From: Prevotella sp. UBA4217
GTDB taxonomy: Bacteria > Bacteroidota > Bacteroidia > Bacteroidales > Bacteroidaceae
NCBI GenBank assembly: GCA_002379425.1
Contig: DFTH01000014.1
Coordinates: 124,547-188,546, forward strand
Length of the DNA: 64,000 bases
Direction: 5' to 3'
Part shown: in pieces, positions 9,033 through 17,404 of the stretch
How positions within the stretch are numbered: position 1 is the first letter of the stretch
Layout of the letters: every line of letters starts with the position of its first letter
Program-made: the position numbers and the translations under genes
Notes under the pieces: model-generated
Database searches by the model: none
Seen by the model: the letters and a program-made list of their open reading frames with translations, nothing else
What the model was told of the DNA's origin: nothing

Positions 9033-9063
9033 TTGGGAGAAATAAAAAAAAGATATATCTTTG
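9033..9063 (+). promoter_or_regulatory. Promoter of the M61-cobalamin operon
   Basis: TTG at 9033-9035 and TATCTTTG at 9056-9063, 20 bp apart. The leader to the first ATG at 9090 is only about 20 nt, too short for a cobalamin riboswitch. Confidence 0.75.
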
Positions 9064-9089
9064 CATCGCTCTAACTAAGAATAAGGTTA

Positions 9090-10631
9090 ATGATAATGAG
9101 AAAAAGAATTGGATTGCTGCTCCTCATACCACTATTCGTGTTGGGTACACAGGCGCAGATAAATTATGAGATGCGTTACACTGTCGGGCTCGACACGGTA
9201 GGACACTACCTGAATGTCAGACTCGACTATACGGCTCAAGAAGAGAATGCAAGTGATGAACTGGTGCTGAACATGCCAGTTTTGACACCAGGATACTATG
9301 AAATCCTAAACTTTCCCAAGCATCTCTGTGATTTCGATGCTAAGGATGCCCAAGGACAGGCGCTGACATGGCGAAAGGACGGCATGAACCGTTGGCGCAT
9401 CACCCTGAATGGGCATCGCCAACTACAGGTGACCTATCGTATATATGCCAAGCACCGTGACGTGGCATTGAGCCGTGTGGAGCGCGACCTCGCGTTTATC
9501 GCCCCTGCTGGGGTATTCATGTATGTCGATGGCGAGATCGCGCATCCAGTCACTGTCTCTTTTGACATGCCCTCCAACTGGCAGCACATCTCAACAGGCA
9601 TGAAGCCGCATACTGGAGATGACAAGACATTTACGGTCCCAGACTTTGATGTGCTTTATGACTCTCCCCTGCTGTTGGGTAACCACTACGTCAGTCAGTT
9701 CGACCATGAGGGCCACGCTTACGAGTTTGCCCTGGAGACACCAGAGGGGGTGGAAAAGATAGGTCTGGAAAGGGATTTCCGCCAGATTGTCAGTGCTGCA
9801 ACGCGAATGATGGGTGATGTACCCTATGACAATTACAGCCTGATACACATGACTGCTGAAGATGGCAGATTAGAAGGATTAGAGCATTTTAATTCGCAAG
9901 TCTGTTATACAGACGGCACCTATCGCTTCGCTTCCCGAAAAATGCATGTGAAGTTCCTTGGCTTCATAGTCCACGAGTATTTCCATCTTTATAATGTAAA
10001 GTGTATTCGCCCAGCAGAGTTGTGGCCCATTGATTACAACAAAGAGGCCCTCACCCCCATGCTATGGGTAAGTGAGGGACTGACGTGTTACTATGAGTCC
10101 CGCCTATTGCGGAATGCGGGCATTGTCACACCCGACGAGTCACTGGAAGAACTTTCCACCTATTTTCAACTTTATGCACCCTACGAAGGACAGCGACACA
10201 TGAGTCTTCGACAGAGCAGTTATGATATCTGGCTGGACTCTATGAACGATGATGATAACTTTCGTGACGTGCGTATCAGTTACTATTTCAAAGGGTCAAT
10301 CATAGGACTACTCTTCGATATTGATATCCGTCGCAAGACAGGGCAGCGCCATTCGCTCGACGACGTGATGAGGCTGCTCTATAACCGCTACTATAAGGAG
10401 TTGCACCGTGGTTTTACTGAGGAAGAGTTCTGGGCTGTGGCCGAGGAGGTCGCCGGGCAGCCAATGACGGAGATACGACGCTTCGTGGATACCACTGCCG
10501 AGATAGACTATGACAGTTATCTGCACGATGCCGGACTATATATAGATTCAAAGGATTACTCTATTCGCCGTATAACACATCCCAACGCTCAGCAAGAGGC
10601 TTTCCTCAGGGCAATGAACCTGTATGAATAG
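9090..10631 (+). CDS. M61 (glycyl aminopeptidase-type) metallopeptidase, secreted
   Basis: 513 residues. A signal peptide ends near GTQAQ (about 22). The N-terminal half is a beta-rich M61 domain. The catalytic gluzincin region has GLEHFNSQ (about 260) and the zinc motif HEYFH at 295-299, with the third ligand in WVSEGLT (about 327). Most M61 proteins carry a C-terminal PDZ domain; here the protein stops after the helical domain, so PDZ is absent and length is below the usual ~600. ATG at 9096 (MRKRIG) is an equally plausible start. Its stop overlaps btuC by 8 nt, so it heads the cobalamin operon. A direct link to cobalamin is not known; it may simply share the promoter. Confidence 0.87.
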   Translation: MIMRKRIGLLLLIPLFVLGTQAQINYEMRYTVGLDTVGHYLNVRLDYTAQEENASDELVLNMPVLTPGYYEILNFPKHLCDFDAKDAQGQALTWRKDGMNRWRITLNGHRQLQVTYRIYAKHRDVALSRVERDLAFIAPAGVFMYVDGEIAHPVTVSFDMPSNWQHISTGMKPHTGDDKTFTVPDFDVLYDSPLLLGNHYVSQFDHEGHAYEFALETPEGVEKIGLERDFRQIVSAATRMMGDVPYDNYSLIHMTAEDGRLEGLEHFNSQVCYTDGTYRFASRKMHVKFLGFIVHEYFHLYNVKCIRPAELWPIDYNKEALTPMLWVSEGLTCYYESRLLRNAGIVTPDESLEELSTYFQLYAPYEGQRHMSLRQSSYDIWLDSMNDDDNFRDVRISYYFKGSIIGLLFDIDIRRKTGQRHSLDDVMRLLYNRYYKELHRGFTEEEFWAVAEEVAGQPMTEIRRFVDTTAEIDYDSYLHDAGLYIDSKDYSIRRITHPNAQQEAFLRAMNLYE

Positions 10632-11634
10632 AGGGGTACAATACTGCATCGCAATGGGTGGGGTCATCGTGGCACTGTTTGCCCTGAACCTCCTTTTGGG
10701 ATCAGTATCGATTCCTGCGGGCGATGTGCTGCGCATCCTTCTGGGCGACGAGACGGAGAAACCGTCATGGCAGTATATCGTCCTTCAGTCGCGTCTGCCA
10801 CAGGCTATCACGGCCATGCTCTGTGGGGCGGCCCTGGCAGTTAGCGGACTGATGCTGCAGACCGCCTTCCGCAACCCGTTGGCCGGGCCGAGTGTCTTTG
10901 GCATTAACAGCGGTGCCGGACTGGGCGTGGCGCTTGTCATGCTCTTCCTGGGAGGTGGCCTTTCCGTCGGGTCTGTCAGTATCAGCGGTTTTGCGGCCGT
11001 GCTGTTGGCGGCATTCGTCGGGGCGATGGCAGTGATGGCTGTCATCTTCTTTTTCTCGACACTCGTGCGTAATAATGTCATGCTGCTGATCATTGGCATC
11101 ATGATTGGCTATATCTCCAACTCTGCCATCTCGCTACTTAATTTCTTCGCCACCGACGAGGGGGTGAAGTCGTATATGGTGTGGGGCATGGGCTCCTTCG
11201 GTGGGGTGTCGATGGCGAACATGCCCTTGTTTGCTACGGTCACGCTGGTCGGACTGGTGGGGGCCCTGTTGCTCATCAAACCGCTGAATGCCCTGATGCT
11301 CGGTGACCGATACGCAGAGAACCTTGGCGTGAATATCCTGCATGTGCGCAACTGGCTGCTCATCATCACGGGACTGCTCACCGCCATCACGACGGCCTTC
11401 TGTGGTCCTGTGGCTTTCATCGGACTGGCTGTGCCGCATATCGCCCGATTGCTGTTGACAACTGACAACCATCGTCAGTTGCTGCCTGCCACGCTACTCT
11501 GTGGGGCTGTTGTGGCTCTTCTCTGTAACCTGCTCTGCTTTCTCCCAGGGGAGAGCGGGGTGGTTCCCCTGAATGCGGTGACACCGCTTATCGGGGCACC
11601 TGTTATCATTTATGTCATTGCAAGGAAGAATTGA
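10624..11634 (+). CDS. btuC: FecCD/BtuC-family ABC transporter permease, probably vitamin B12
   Basis: 336 residues with about ten hydrophobic segments and the family signatures QTAFRNPLAGPSVFGINSGAGLG (about 79-101) and the loop GLAVPHIARLL (about 271-281) that contacts the ATPase. BtuC-type permeases form the dimeric inner-membrane channel that moves corrinoids or siderophores from a periplasmic binding protein. The cobC-cobU-cobT genes directly downstream favour cobalamin. The ATPase (BtuD) and binding protein (BtuF) are not in the window. It overlaps the M61 gene by 8 nt, indicating translational coupling. Its last codons lie inside an 8-bp tandem repeat. Iron-siderophore transport is the alternative. 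Confidence 0.85.
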   Translation: MNRGVQYCIAMGGVIVALFALNLLLGSVSIPAGDVLRILLGDETEKPSWQYIVLQSRLPQAITAMLCGAALAVSGLMLQTAFRNPLAGPSVFGINSGAGLGVALVMLFLGGGLSVGSVSISGFAAVLLAAFVGAMAVMAVIFFFSTLVRNNVMLLIIGIMIGYISNSAISLLNFFATDEGVKSYMVWGMGSFGGVSMANMPLFATVTLVGLVGALLLIKPLNALMLGDRYAENLGVNILHVRNWLLIITGLLTAITTAFCGPVAFIGLAVPHIARLLLTTDNHRQLLPATLLCGAVVALLCNLLCFLPGESGVVPLNAVTPLIGAPVIIYVIARKN

Positions 11635-11696
11635 AGGATTGAAGGATTGAAGGATTGAAGAATTGAAGAATTGAAGGATTGAAGGATTGAAGAATT
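11625..11696 (+). repeat. 8-bp tandem repeat, nine units, across the btuC stop and cobC leader
   Basis: Nine uninterrupted 8-bp units of GAAGGATT or GAAGAATT, from 11625 to 11696. The first unit includes the last codons of btuC, the stop TGA lies at 11632-11634, and the last unit ends 5 nt before the cobC ATG at 11702. The repeat supplies the only purine-rich sequence before cobC. The unit is not a multiple of three, so slippage could alter the btuC C-terminus or the inter-gene spacing. Confidence 0.9.
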
Positions 11697-11701
11697 GAAA
11701 T

Positions 11702-12232
11702 ATGGAAGTGATATTAGTCAGACATACGAGTGTGGATGTGCCAAAGGGCACTTGTTACGGACAGAGCGACGTACCCGTGGCGGCCACCTTTGAACAGGAG
11801 GCGGAGGTGACGAAGCAGAATCTTGCCCAGTACCTGCCCTTTGACGCAGTCTTTGCCTCGCCCCTCACCCGTGCCCGAAGGCTCGCTGCCTATTGTGGCT
11901 ATCCGCAGCCGAGGCTCGACAACCGCCTGAAGGAGATGTATATGGGTGAGTGGGAGATGCAGTCCTACGAAGAGATTACCGATCCCTATAAGGAAGAGTG
12001 GTACAACGATTATATGCACCTGCCGACGCCAGGTGGCGAGGGCTTTCCACAGGTCTATCAGCGTGTGGCGGCCTTCCTCGACGAGTTGCGACAGAAGGAC
12101 TATCAGCGGGCGGCAGTCTTTGCCCATGGTGGTGTGTTGATATGTGCTGGTATCTATGGTGGCCTGTTCAGCGAGGCTGACGCTTGGGACCATCTGGTAC
12201 CCTATGGTGGCATGGAAAAGATCGAGATATGA
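11702..12232 (+). CDS. cobC: Alpha-ribazole phosphatase (histidine phosphatase superfamily)
   Basis: 176 residues. The phosphohistidine motif LVRHTSVDV is at the extreme N-terminus (His8), with the second catalytic histidine in FAHGGVL (about 141). SPLTRARRLA and the acid-loop region EMYMGEWE are also conserved. CobC removes the 5'-phosphate from alpha-ribazole phosphate (or adenosylcobalamin phosphate) in late nucleotide-loop assembly. The neighbours cobU and cobT support this over a general phosphoglycerate mutase-like role. Its TGA overlaps the cobU ATG (ATGA), so the two are translationally coupled. The gap from btuC is filled by the 8-bp repeat. Confidence 0.9.
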   Translation: MEVILVRHTSVDVPKGTCYGQSDVPVAATFEQEAEVTKQNLAQYLPFDAVFASPLTRARRLAAYCGYPQPRLDNRLKEMYMGEWEMQSYEEITDPYKEEWYNDYMHLPTPGGEGFPQVYQRVAAFLDELRQKDYQRAAVFAHGGVLICAGIYGGLFSEADAWDHLVPYGGMEKIEI

Positions 12233-12759
12233 CACGGAAGATCATACTGATAACAGGCGGACAGCGCTCTGGCAAGAGCAGTTACGCAGAACAGTTGGCC
12301 TTGAGCCTCTCACCCAACCCTGTCTATCTGGCTACGGCCCATATCTGGGACGAGGAGTTCCGCGACAGGGTGCGCCGCCACCAGGAACGGCGTGGGGCGC
12401 AGTGGACGAACATAGAGGAGGAGCGCCTTCTGAGTAGCCATGACGTCACAGGGCGCGTGGTGCTCATCGACTGTGTCACCCTCTGGCTGACGAATTTCTT
12501 CTTCGATGCCTCTACTTCAGGGCATGAGTCCGACGTCGATGCCATCCTCGCTACCGTCAAAGCCGAGTTCGACCGCTTCACAGCCCAGGATGCCACCTTC
12601 ATCTTTGTAACCAACGAGATTGGCAGCGGTGGGGTCAGTGAGAATGCCCTGCAGCGGAAGTTTACAGACCTCGAAGGGTGGATGAACCAGTATATTGCCA
12701 GACAGGCAGAGGAAGTCGTCCTGATGGTATCAGGCATTCCTGTGAAGATAAAAGGATAA
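12229..12759 (+). CDS. cobU: Adenosylcobinamide kinase / adenosylcobinamide-phosphate guanylyltransferase
   Basis: 176 residues. The Walker A motif GGQRSGKSS sits at about residues 9-17 and the family motifs YLATAHIWDEEFRDRVRRH, IDCVTLWLTN and FVTNEIGSG follow. CobU phosphorylates adenosylcobinamide and then adds GMP to give adenosyl-GDP-cobinamide, the substrate for CobS. The start at 12229 (MTRKII) is preferred over an in-frame ATG 45 nt upstream because it forms the ATGA overlap with cobC and puts the P-loop at the normal distance. Cytoplasmic, middle gene of the salvage operon. Confidence 0.93.
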   Translation: MTRKIILITGGQRSGKSSYAEQLALSLSPNPVYLATAHIWDEEFRDRVRRHQERRGAQWTNIEEERLLSSHDVTGRVVLIDCVTLWLTNFFFDASTSGHESDVDAILATVKAEFDRFTAQDATFIFVTNEIGSGGVSENALQRKFTDLEGWMNQYIARQAEEVVLMVSGIPVKIKG

Positions 12760-12765
12760 GAAATC

Positions 12766-13809
12766 ATGAGAACATTCAACATACAACCTATCGATGAGTC
12801 GCTGCGCCCAGCGATTCAAGAGAAGATCGACAACCTGAACAAGCCCAAGGGTTCTTTAGGACGACTGGAAGAATTGGCGATGCAGGTCTGTCTTGTGCAG
12901 CAGACGCTCAGTCCGTGTCTGAGGCATCCCAGCCATCTGCTTCTCGGAGCCGACCATGGTATCGAGCGCGAGGGAGTCAGCGTGTCGCCACGTGATGTCA
13001 CCTGGCAACAGATGGTCAACTTCACCAAGGGGGGCGGGGGCGTGAATATGTTCTGTCGCCAGCATGGCTTCGACCTGAAGATTGTCGATGTGGGCGTCGA
13101 TCACGACCTCTCCGACGTGCCGGGCATCATCGACCGCAAGATAGCCCATGGCACGAGGGACTTCCTCTATGAGCCGGCCATGACAGAGGCGGAGTTCGAC
13201 CGTGCGATAGAGATAGGAGCGGAACTCGTTGATAACTGTGTCGAAGTAGGCTGCAACGTGCTCAGTATTGGCGAGATGGGCATCGGCAACACCTCTCCTT
13301 CCAGTATCTGGATGAGTCTTTTTGGCAACATCCCCCTCGACGAATGTATTGGGGCTGGGGCTGGTCTCGACACCCCGGGTATCCGCCATAAGCGCGATGT
13401 GCTCACCCAGGCCCTTCATCGTTATAACTCCCACTTGTCCCCCTCTCTCCTGTCTCCTCTCATCTACTTCGGCGGTTTCGAGATGATTGCCGCCATCGGG
13501 GCGATGCTGCGGGCAGCAGAAAAGCATGTCCTCGTGTTAGTCGATGGTTTTATCATGACGGCCTGTGCTATATGCGCTGTCCGTTTGTACCCAGCCTCTC
13601 AAGGCTATATGGTGTTTACTCACTGCGGCGACGAGAGTGGCCATCGCCGTATGCTTGATATCGTCAAGGCCAAGCCATTGCTGAACCTTGGTCTCAGGTT
13701 GGGTGAGGGCACAGGAGCCCTATGTGCCTATCCCCTCATTGATTCCGCTGTCCGCATGGTCAACGAGATGAACAACTTCGACAACGCGAAGATTACCAAG
13801 TACTTTTGA
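12766..13809 (+). CDS. cobT: Nicotinate-nucleotide:dimethylbenzimidazole phosphoribosyltransferase
   Basis: 347 residues, normal CobT length. Motifs include LNKPKGSLGRLEELA (about 24-38), LLGADHGIEREGVS (about 62-75), GEMGIGNTSPSS and, near the C-terminus, LRLGEGTGA with the catalytic glutamate. CobT makes alpha-ribazole phosphate from 5,6-dimethylbenzimidazole or another lower base and nicotinate mononucleotide. It follows cobU by 6 nt and ends the operon. cobS, which often sits between or after these genes, is absent: the next gene is on the opposite strand, with its stop codon immediately adjacent (13807-13809 against 13810-13812). Confidence 0.95.
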   Translation: MRTFNIQPIDESLRPAIQEKIDNLNKPKGSLGRLEELAMQVCLVQQTLSPCLRHPSHLLLGADHGIEREGVSVSPRDVTWQQMVNFTKGGGGVNMFCRQHGFDLKIVDVGVDHDLSDVPGIIDRKIAHGTRDFLYEPAMTEAEFDRAIEIGAELVDNCVEVGCNVLSIGEMGIGNTSPSSIWMSLFGNIPLDECIGAGAGLDTPGIRHKRDVLTQALHRYNSHLSPSLLSPLIYFGGFEMIAAIGAMLRAAEKHVLVLVDGFIMTACAICAVRLYPASQGYMVFTHCGDESGHRRMLDIVKAKPLLNLGLRLGEGTGALCAYPLIDSAVRMVNEMNNFDNAKITKYF

Positions 13810-14835
13810 TTACTGGTGCTTCTCCGTGCCCAACCATTTGCGGAGGCGGCGGGAGAAGGATTGTCTGATGTGGCTGATGTTGCCGTAGCGCAGGTTCAGC
13901 CATAACTCTTCAAGAGAGTTCATCACCTTGATCCAGGGATGGTTCCAGGCATTAGCCCTGTAAAGACGATTAAGGTAGGCTTTGTTCTCTGTGACTTCAG
14001 CAGGATGCCTGAGCGGGAAATCGAGTTCGTGGCGCAGCATGGTAAACATCCGGCGGATGCGATGGGGCGTGGTCTTCAGTTCTGCGGAGAAATGGGTGGA
14101 GTCACCCGTCAGGCCGATATTGCTGATCTGGTTCTTCTGTGGCATGATAGCCAGGGAGTCGTGGAGCAGCATGTCGGCCCAGTAGATGGTCTCGAAATAT
14201 TCCTTCCCGCTCTGGCTGTGGTCGCTGAACATCTGCATCATATCACTGCGCAGATGGCGCTCCCTGGCAATCTGTTCCAGGCGCCGGCGTGTCTCGGGAT
14301 GATGCATGAAACCATACGTGGGATCCCATCTCTTTGCCACCCGCCGCCATGAGGCCCAGCCCCAGATGGAGAAGGCGGAAGTGAAGAAATAACTGTCTTG
14401 GCAGTCGGGCGACACCTCATCGATATTGAAACCTGCTATCATCGATACCCGCTCATCGTGCTCATAGCGGTCGAGCATCTCCTTGCAGAATGGGAAAAAC
14501 GACTGCGAGGGTACCACGTCGTCCTCCAGCACGATGACCTTATCGGCCAGGGAGAAGGCCCAGTGGTGTGAGCGGAAGCCAGAGGGGTCGCAGCCCTCGT
14601 TATGGTCCAGGTAGTGACGATGCACCTCGCACTCCCAGTCGATATGTTCATCGCTGACAATCTCACGGCAGGCCTCGATGCCCGCCAGGTCGCGCTCTCC
14701 GCGCGGTCCGTCCTGATAGAGCAGCAGTTTGGAAGGACGGGCCTGGCGCACGGCCTCAAACACCTGTCGGAAGGTGTCGCTGCGGGTAAAGAACAGCAGC
14801 AGTACGGCAATGTCGGTCTTGGCGGGATGCTTCAT
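13810..14835 (-). CDS. GT-A glycosyltransferase (HlpA-like)
   Basis: 341 residues, no transmembrane segment. It opens with a GT-A nucleotide-binding fold (IAVLLLFFTRSDTFRQVFEA, then LLLYQDGPRG) and carries the metal-binding motif VLEDDVVPS at about 107-115. SFFPFCKEML and a Trp-rich stretch (SIWGWASWRRVAKRWDP, about 158-174) follow, as in proteins annotated hemolytic protein HlpA-like or GNT-I-like glycosyltransferases. It is the last gene of the five-gene glycan operon and overlaps licD by 4 nt. The acceptor and donor sugars are unknown. Function is inferred from the fold and the surface-glycan neighbours. Confidence 0.82.
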   Translation of the reverse strand: MKHPAKTDIAVLLLFFTRSDTFRQVFEAVRQARPSKLLLYQDGPRGERDLAGIEACREIVSDEHIDWECEVHRHYLDHNEGCDPSGFRSHHWAFSLADKVIVLEDDVVPSQSFFPFCKEMLDRYEHDERVSMIAGFNIDEVSPDCQDSYFFTSAFSIWGWASWRRVAKRWDPTYGFMHHPETRRRLEQIARERHLRSDMMQMFSDHSQSGKEYFETIYWADMLLHDSLAIMPQKNQISNIGLTGDSTHFSAELKTTPHRIRRMFTMLRHELDFPLRHPAEVTENKAYLNRLYRANAWNHPWIKVMNSLEELWLNLRYGNISHIRQSFSRRLRKWLGTEKHQ

Positions 14836-15638
14836 ACGAGTTCGGGCATGATGAACACGGAGTGGATCTTCTGTTTTTCCTTCGGCGGTATCTCCATGTA
14901 GTTACGATAGAGGTCGGAGAGGTAGGCGTCAGGATCGGCTGGGGCAGAGAAGGTCTTACCCTCAAACTCAATGGTACCGAGGGGGAAGATATTGTCCTGG
15001 CGGTGCATGATGCCATAGCCGTTGTTGATGAGGATATTCGAGATATAGACATTCTTGGGTCGCACGGCACAGAGCAGGCTCCACAGGCATCTGTTCCAGA
15101 GGTATTTCGCACCAAACCAGAAGAATTCGGCAAAGGCGCGCAGACTGTAGTAGTGGGCTTTGTGCAGAATAGAGTAACTCTTGGAGATGCCCAGAGTGAT
15201 GCGCTTCACCCACATCCTGGGTAGCGTGGGGTAGTTGACCATGGGGAAGATATCGACATAGAGCCCTTTCTGGTAGTCAGCCGCAAAGTTGTCGGCTCCT
15301 TCCACATAGAAGGAGTTCAAGTCGCGCACCTTGACGATGGGCTCCTTCGACTGTGGTTCTATCTCGGGAGTCTGCAGGAAGAGACCTTCGCGCAGTTCCT
15401 TGGGGGCGATGCTGACGAAGCGGTCCAGGTCTTTCTGGCGCATGGCGATGTCGATATCATCGTCCCAGGGGATGAAGCCTCCATGACGGACGGCGCCTAA
15501 CAGGGTACCCCCGTCAAGCCAATAGTCTATCTGGTGTTTCTGACAGATACGGTCTATCTCTTCGAGGATGGAGAGTTGTTTGAGTTGGCACTTCCGGAGT
15601 TGTTGCTCCTTGAACTGTTGCAGATAGGGATTGTTCAT
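14832..15638 (-). CDS. LicD-family phosphotransferase
   Basis: 268 residues. The LicD nucleotidyltransferase-fold signature is clear: DYWLDGGTLLGAVRHGGFIPWDDDIDI at about 38-65, with the Asp pair in WDDDID likely metal ligands. LicD proteins transfer phosphocholine or alditol phosphate from a CDP-activated donor onto glycans. The cytidylyltransferase two genes upstream in the operon (16679-17401) would supply such a donor. It overlaps both neighbours by 4 nt, showing tight translational coupling. No signal peptide, consistent with action at the cytoplasmic face before flipping. Which substituent it transfers cannot be decided; no choline kinase or choline transporter gene is nearby, which argues for an alditol phosphate. 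Confidence 0.9.
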   Translation of the reverse strand: MNNPYLQQFKEQQLRKCQLKQLSILEEIDRICQKHQIDYWLDGGTLLGAVRHGGFIPWDDDIDIAMRQKDLDRFVSIAPKELREGLFLQTPEIEPQSKEPIVKVRDLNSFYVEGADNFAADYQKGLYVDIFPMVNYPTLPRMWVKRITLGISKSYSILHKAHYYSLRAFAEFFWFGAKYLWNRCLWSLLCAVRPKNVYISNILINNGYGIMHRQDNIFPLGTIEFEGKTFSAPADPDAYLSDLYRNYMEIPPKEKQKIHSVFIMPELV

Positions 15639-16672
15639 GACTCCTTTAATATATCTAATGTACGTGTAAGGGCCTCTTTCATACTATACCGAGGCAGCCA
15701 GCCAATGCCCTTCAGCCTGGTATTGTCGAGGATGGCACGGGTGGCGATGGAAAAGCCCTTCCGCTCTGTCTCTGAGGGGAGGTCGAAGACCACTTCCCGT
15801 CCTGCCCACTCGGCACAGAGGCGGGCAAAGTCTTTCAGTCGCACGTCGCAGGCTTCGTTGGAGATATTATAGGCCACACCGTTGTCGCCATGGATAAGCA
15901 CATGCAGCATCGCACTGACGGCATCTGCCACGTAGGTATAGGAAAACAGTTGTTCTCCCTTGCTCTTCAGTACGATATCCTCGCCAGCGAGTGCCTTCTG
16001 GATAAACTGTGAGGAGGCTTTGGTATCACTCATCAGCATGGTGGGTCCGAAGACGCGGCTCAGTCTGACCATCCTTACCTTGGCACCCCGCTCTGCGATA
16101 TACGACTGGCAGAGGGCCTCACTCAGCCGCTTGGACTCCGTATAGCAGGCACGGGCGGTAGCAAGGGTCAGTTGACCAGTATAGTCTTCCGTGAAGACTG
16201 CCTCGTCACGGGCGTTCCCATACACCTCAACGGTAGAGGGGTAGAGTACGGTGGCTCCAGTCTCCACGGCTTTCTGTAAGGCGTTCTCCGCCCCCTTCAC
16301 ATTGATCTCGATGGTCTCAACGGGATATTGTGAGTAGGCCAGTGGGTGGGTGTTGGATGCCAGTGGGATGATGTAGTCAGTTACGAGGGAGGCGGGGAGG
16401 GGTTGTCTGGCATCCTGTTCGACGAAATGGAAATGGGTATCGTCGAAATATTCGCCAAAGCGTGTGGCGGCTTTCTCCTGACTGCGCCCCAGGGCATAGA
16501 TGGTGATGTCGGCTCCCTGCTGGTTATAGTGCATCAGGGCATCGATGAGACAGGTGCCGATCAGTCCTGTGGCACCAGTCAGGAGAAACGTCTTGCCCCT
16601 GAGGCTATCGAGACCGTCCGTCTGGAGTATGTGTTCCAGGTCTTCCTTGTATAAGGGATGTTGCTTATTCAT
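15635..16672 (-). CDS. Extended SDR, NAD-dependent epimerase/dehydratase
   Basis: 345 residues. The NAD-binding Rossmann motif GATGLIG is at about 33-39, the catalytic serine region is in YPSTVEVYG (about 145-153), and the YxxxK pair is in CYTESKRLSEAL (about 177-188). RLSRVFGPTML is the usual substrate-pocket start. Such enzymes act on nucleotide sugars (4-epimerases, 4,6-dehydratases, decarboxylases). In this operon, next to an IspD/TarI-like cytidylyltransferase and LicD, it could modify a CDP-linked or sugar-phosphate precursor. That is inference; sequence alone gives only the SDR class. Overlaps licD by 4 nt and lies 6 nt after the cytidylyltransferase. Confidence 0.88.
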   Translation of the reverse strand: MNKQHPLYKEDLEHILQTDGLDSLRGKTFLLTGATGLIGTCLIDALMHYNQQGADITIYALGRSQEKAATRFGEYFDDTHFHFVEQDARQPLPASLVTDYIIPLASNTHPLAYSQYPVETIEINVKGAENALQKAVETGATVLYPSTVEVYGNARDEAVFTEDYTGQLTLATARACYTESKRLSEALCQSYIAERGAKVRMVRLSRVFGPTMLMSDTKASSQFIQKALAGEDIVLKSKGEQLFSYTYVADAVSAMLHVLIHGDNGVAYNISNEACDVRLKDFARLCAEWAGREVVFDLPSETERKGFSIATRAILDNTRLKGIGWLPRYSMKEALTRTLDILKES

Positions 16673-16678
16673 TGTCCT

Positions 16679-17401
16679 TTATTTTAACCACGTGTCCTTG
16701 TCCATCTTCATATAGCCCTTGAACATCTCCAGGTCGTCCTTGGTGGTCAGTTTGATGTTCTTGTCGGAGCCTGCGGCGAAATGGAGCGTCTCACCCAGTT
16801 CCACCATCATCGTGTTGGTATAGGCAGAACCGTGGATGCCGATGCCTTTCTCGAAGGCCTCATGGTAGGCCTCGTCCAGCCGGCGGAACTGATAGGCCTG
16901 CGGGGTGGATACCCGTCGGAGTGTCTCGCGCGGGATATACTGGCGTGTCGTGTTCTCGTCATCGGGATTCACGATGAAGATCTGCTCATTGTAAGGAAGT
17001 GAGGTCACGCCGTTGCCGTAGGTCTGGGCCTTCTGGATAACGTCTGTCAGTACCGTGTCATCGACCAGTGGACGGATGCCGTCGTGGATGATGATGATAT
17101 CACCGTCGCCAGCCCTCCCCTCCAGGGCATAGACACCGTTGCGGATACTCTCCTGGGCACTCTTGCCGCCAGAGACCACCGCCTGTAGTTTGGTGATGTT
17201 AAACTGATGGGCGTATGCGCGGAGCACATCGTGCCACCCGTCAAGGCACACCACGATGATGGCGTCAACCATCGGATGGCGCTGGAAACTCTCCAGCGTA
17301 TATATCAGCACAGGCTTGTCATAGACATTAATAAACTGCTTGGGGATGTCCTGTCCCATGCGGTTACCAGAACCGCCTGCAATGATCAGTGCGTAGTTCA
17401 T
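16679..17401 (-). CDS. IspD/TarI-like cytidylyltransferase
   Basis: 240 residues. The N-terminal nucleotide-binding loop is IIAGGSGNRMGQDIPKQF, followed by KPVLIYTLE and the conserved HDGIRPLVDD (about 107-116) that binds CTP and metal. The family makes CDP-methylerythritol (IspD) or CDP-ribitol (TarI, Bcs1 N-terminal half). Because it sits in a surface-glycan operon with licD and an SDR, a CDP-alditol donor is more likely than the isoprenoid step; the isoprenoid enzyme would usually be elsewhere. The second half (RRVSTPQAYQF, NTMMVELGE) is also typical of the fold. It is 3 nt from the flippase gene and 6 nt from the SDR gene. Confidence 0.87.
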   Translation of the reverse strand: MNYALIIAGGSGNRMGQDIPKQFINVYDKPVLIYTLESFQRHPMVDAIIVVCLDGWHDVLRAYAHQFNITKLQAVVSGGKSAQESIRNGVYALEGRAGDGDIIIIHDGIRPLVDDTVLTDVIQKAQTYGNGVTSLPYNEQIFIVNPDDENTTRQYIPRETLRRVSTPQAYQFRRLDEAYHEAFEKGIGIHGSAYTNTMMVELGETLHFAAGSDKNIKLTTKDDLEMFKGYMKMDKDTWLK

Positions 17402-17404
17402 ATC

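Noticed and set aside
8945-9089. Cobalamin riboswitch before the cob operon
   Set aside because: Only ~145 bp between divergent genes with two promoters, and the leader is ~20 nt. No room for a B12 riboswitch.
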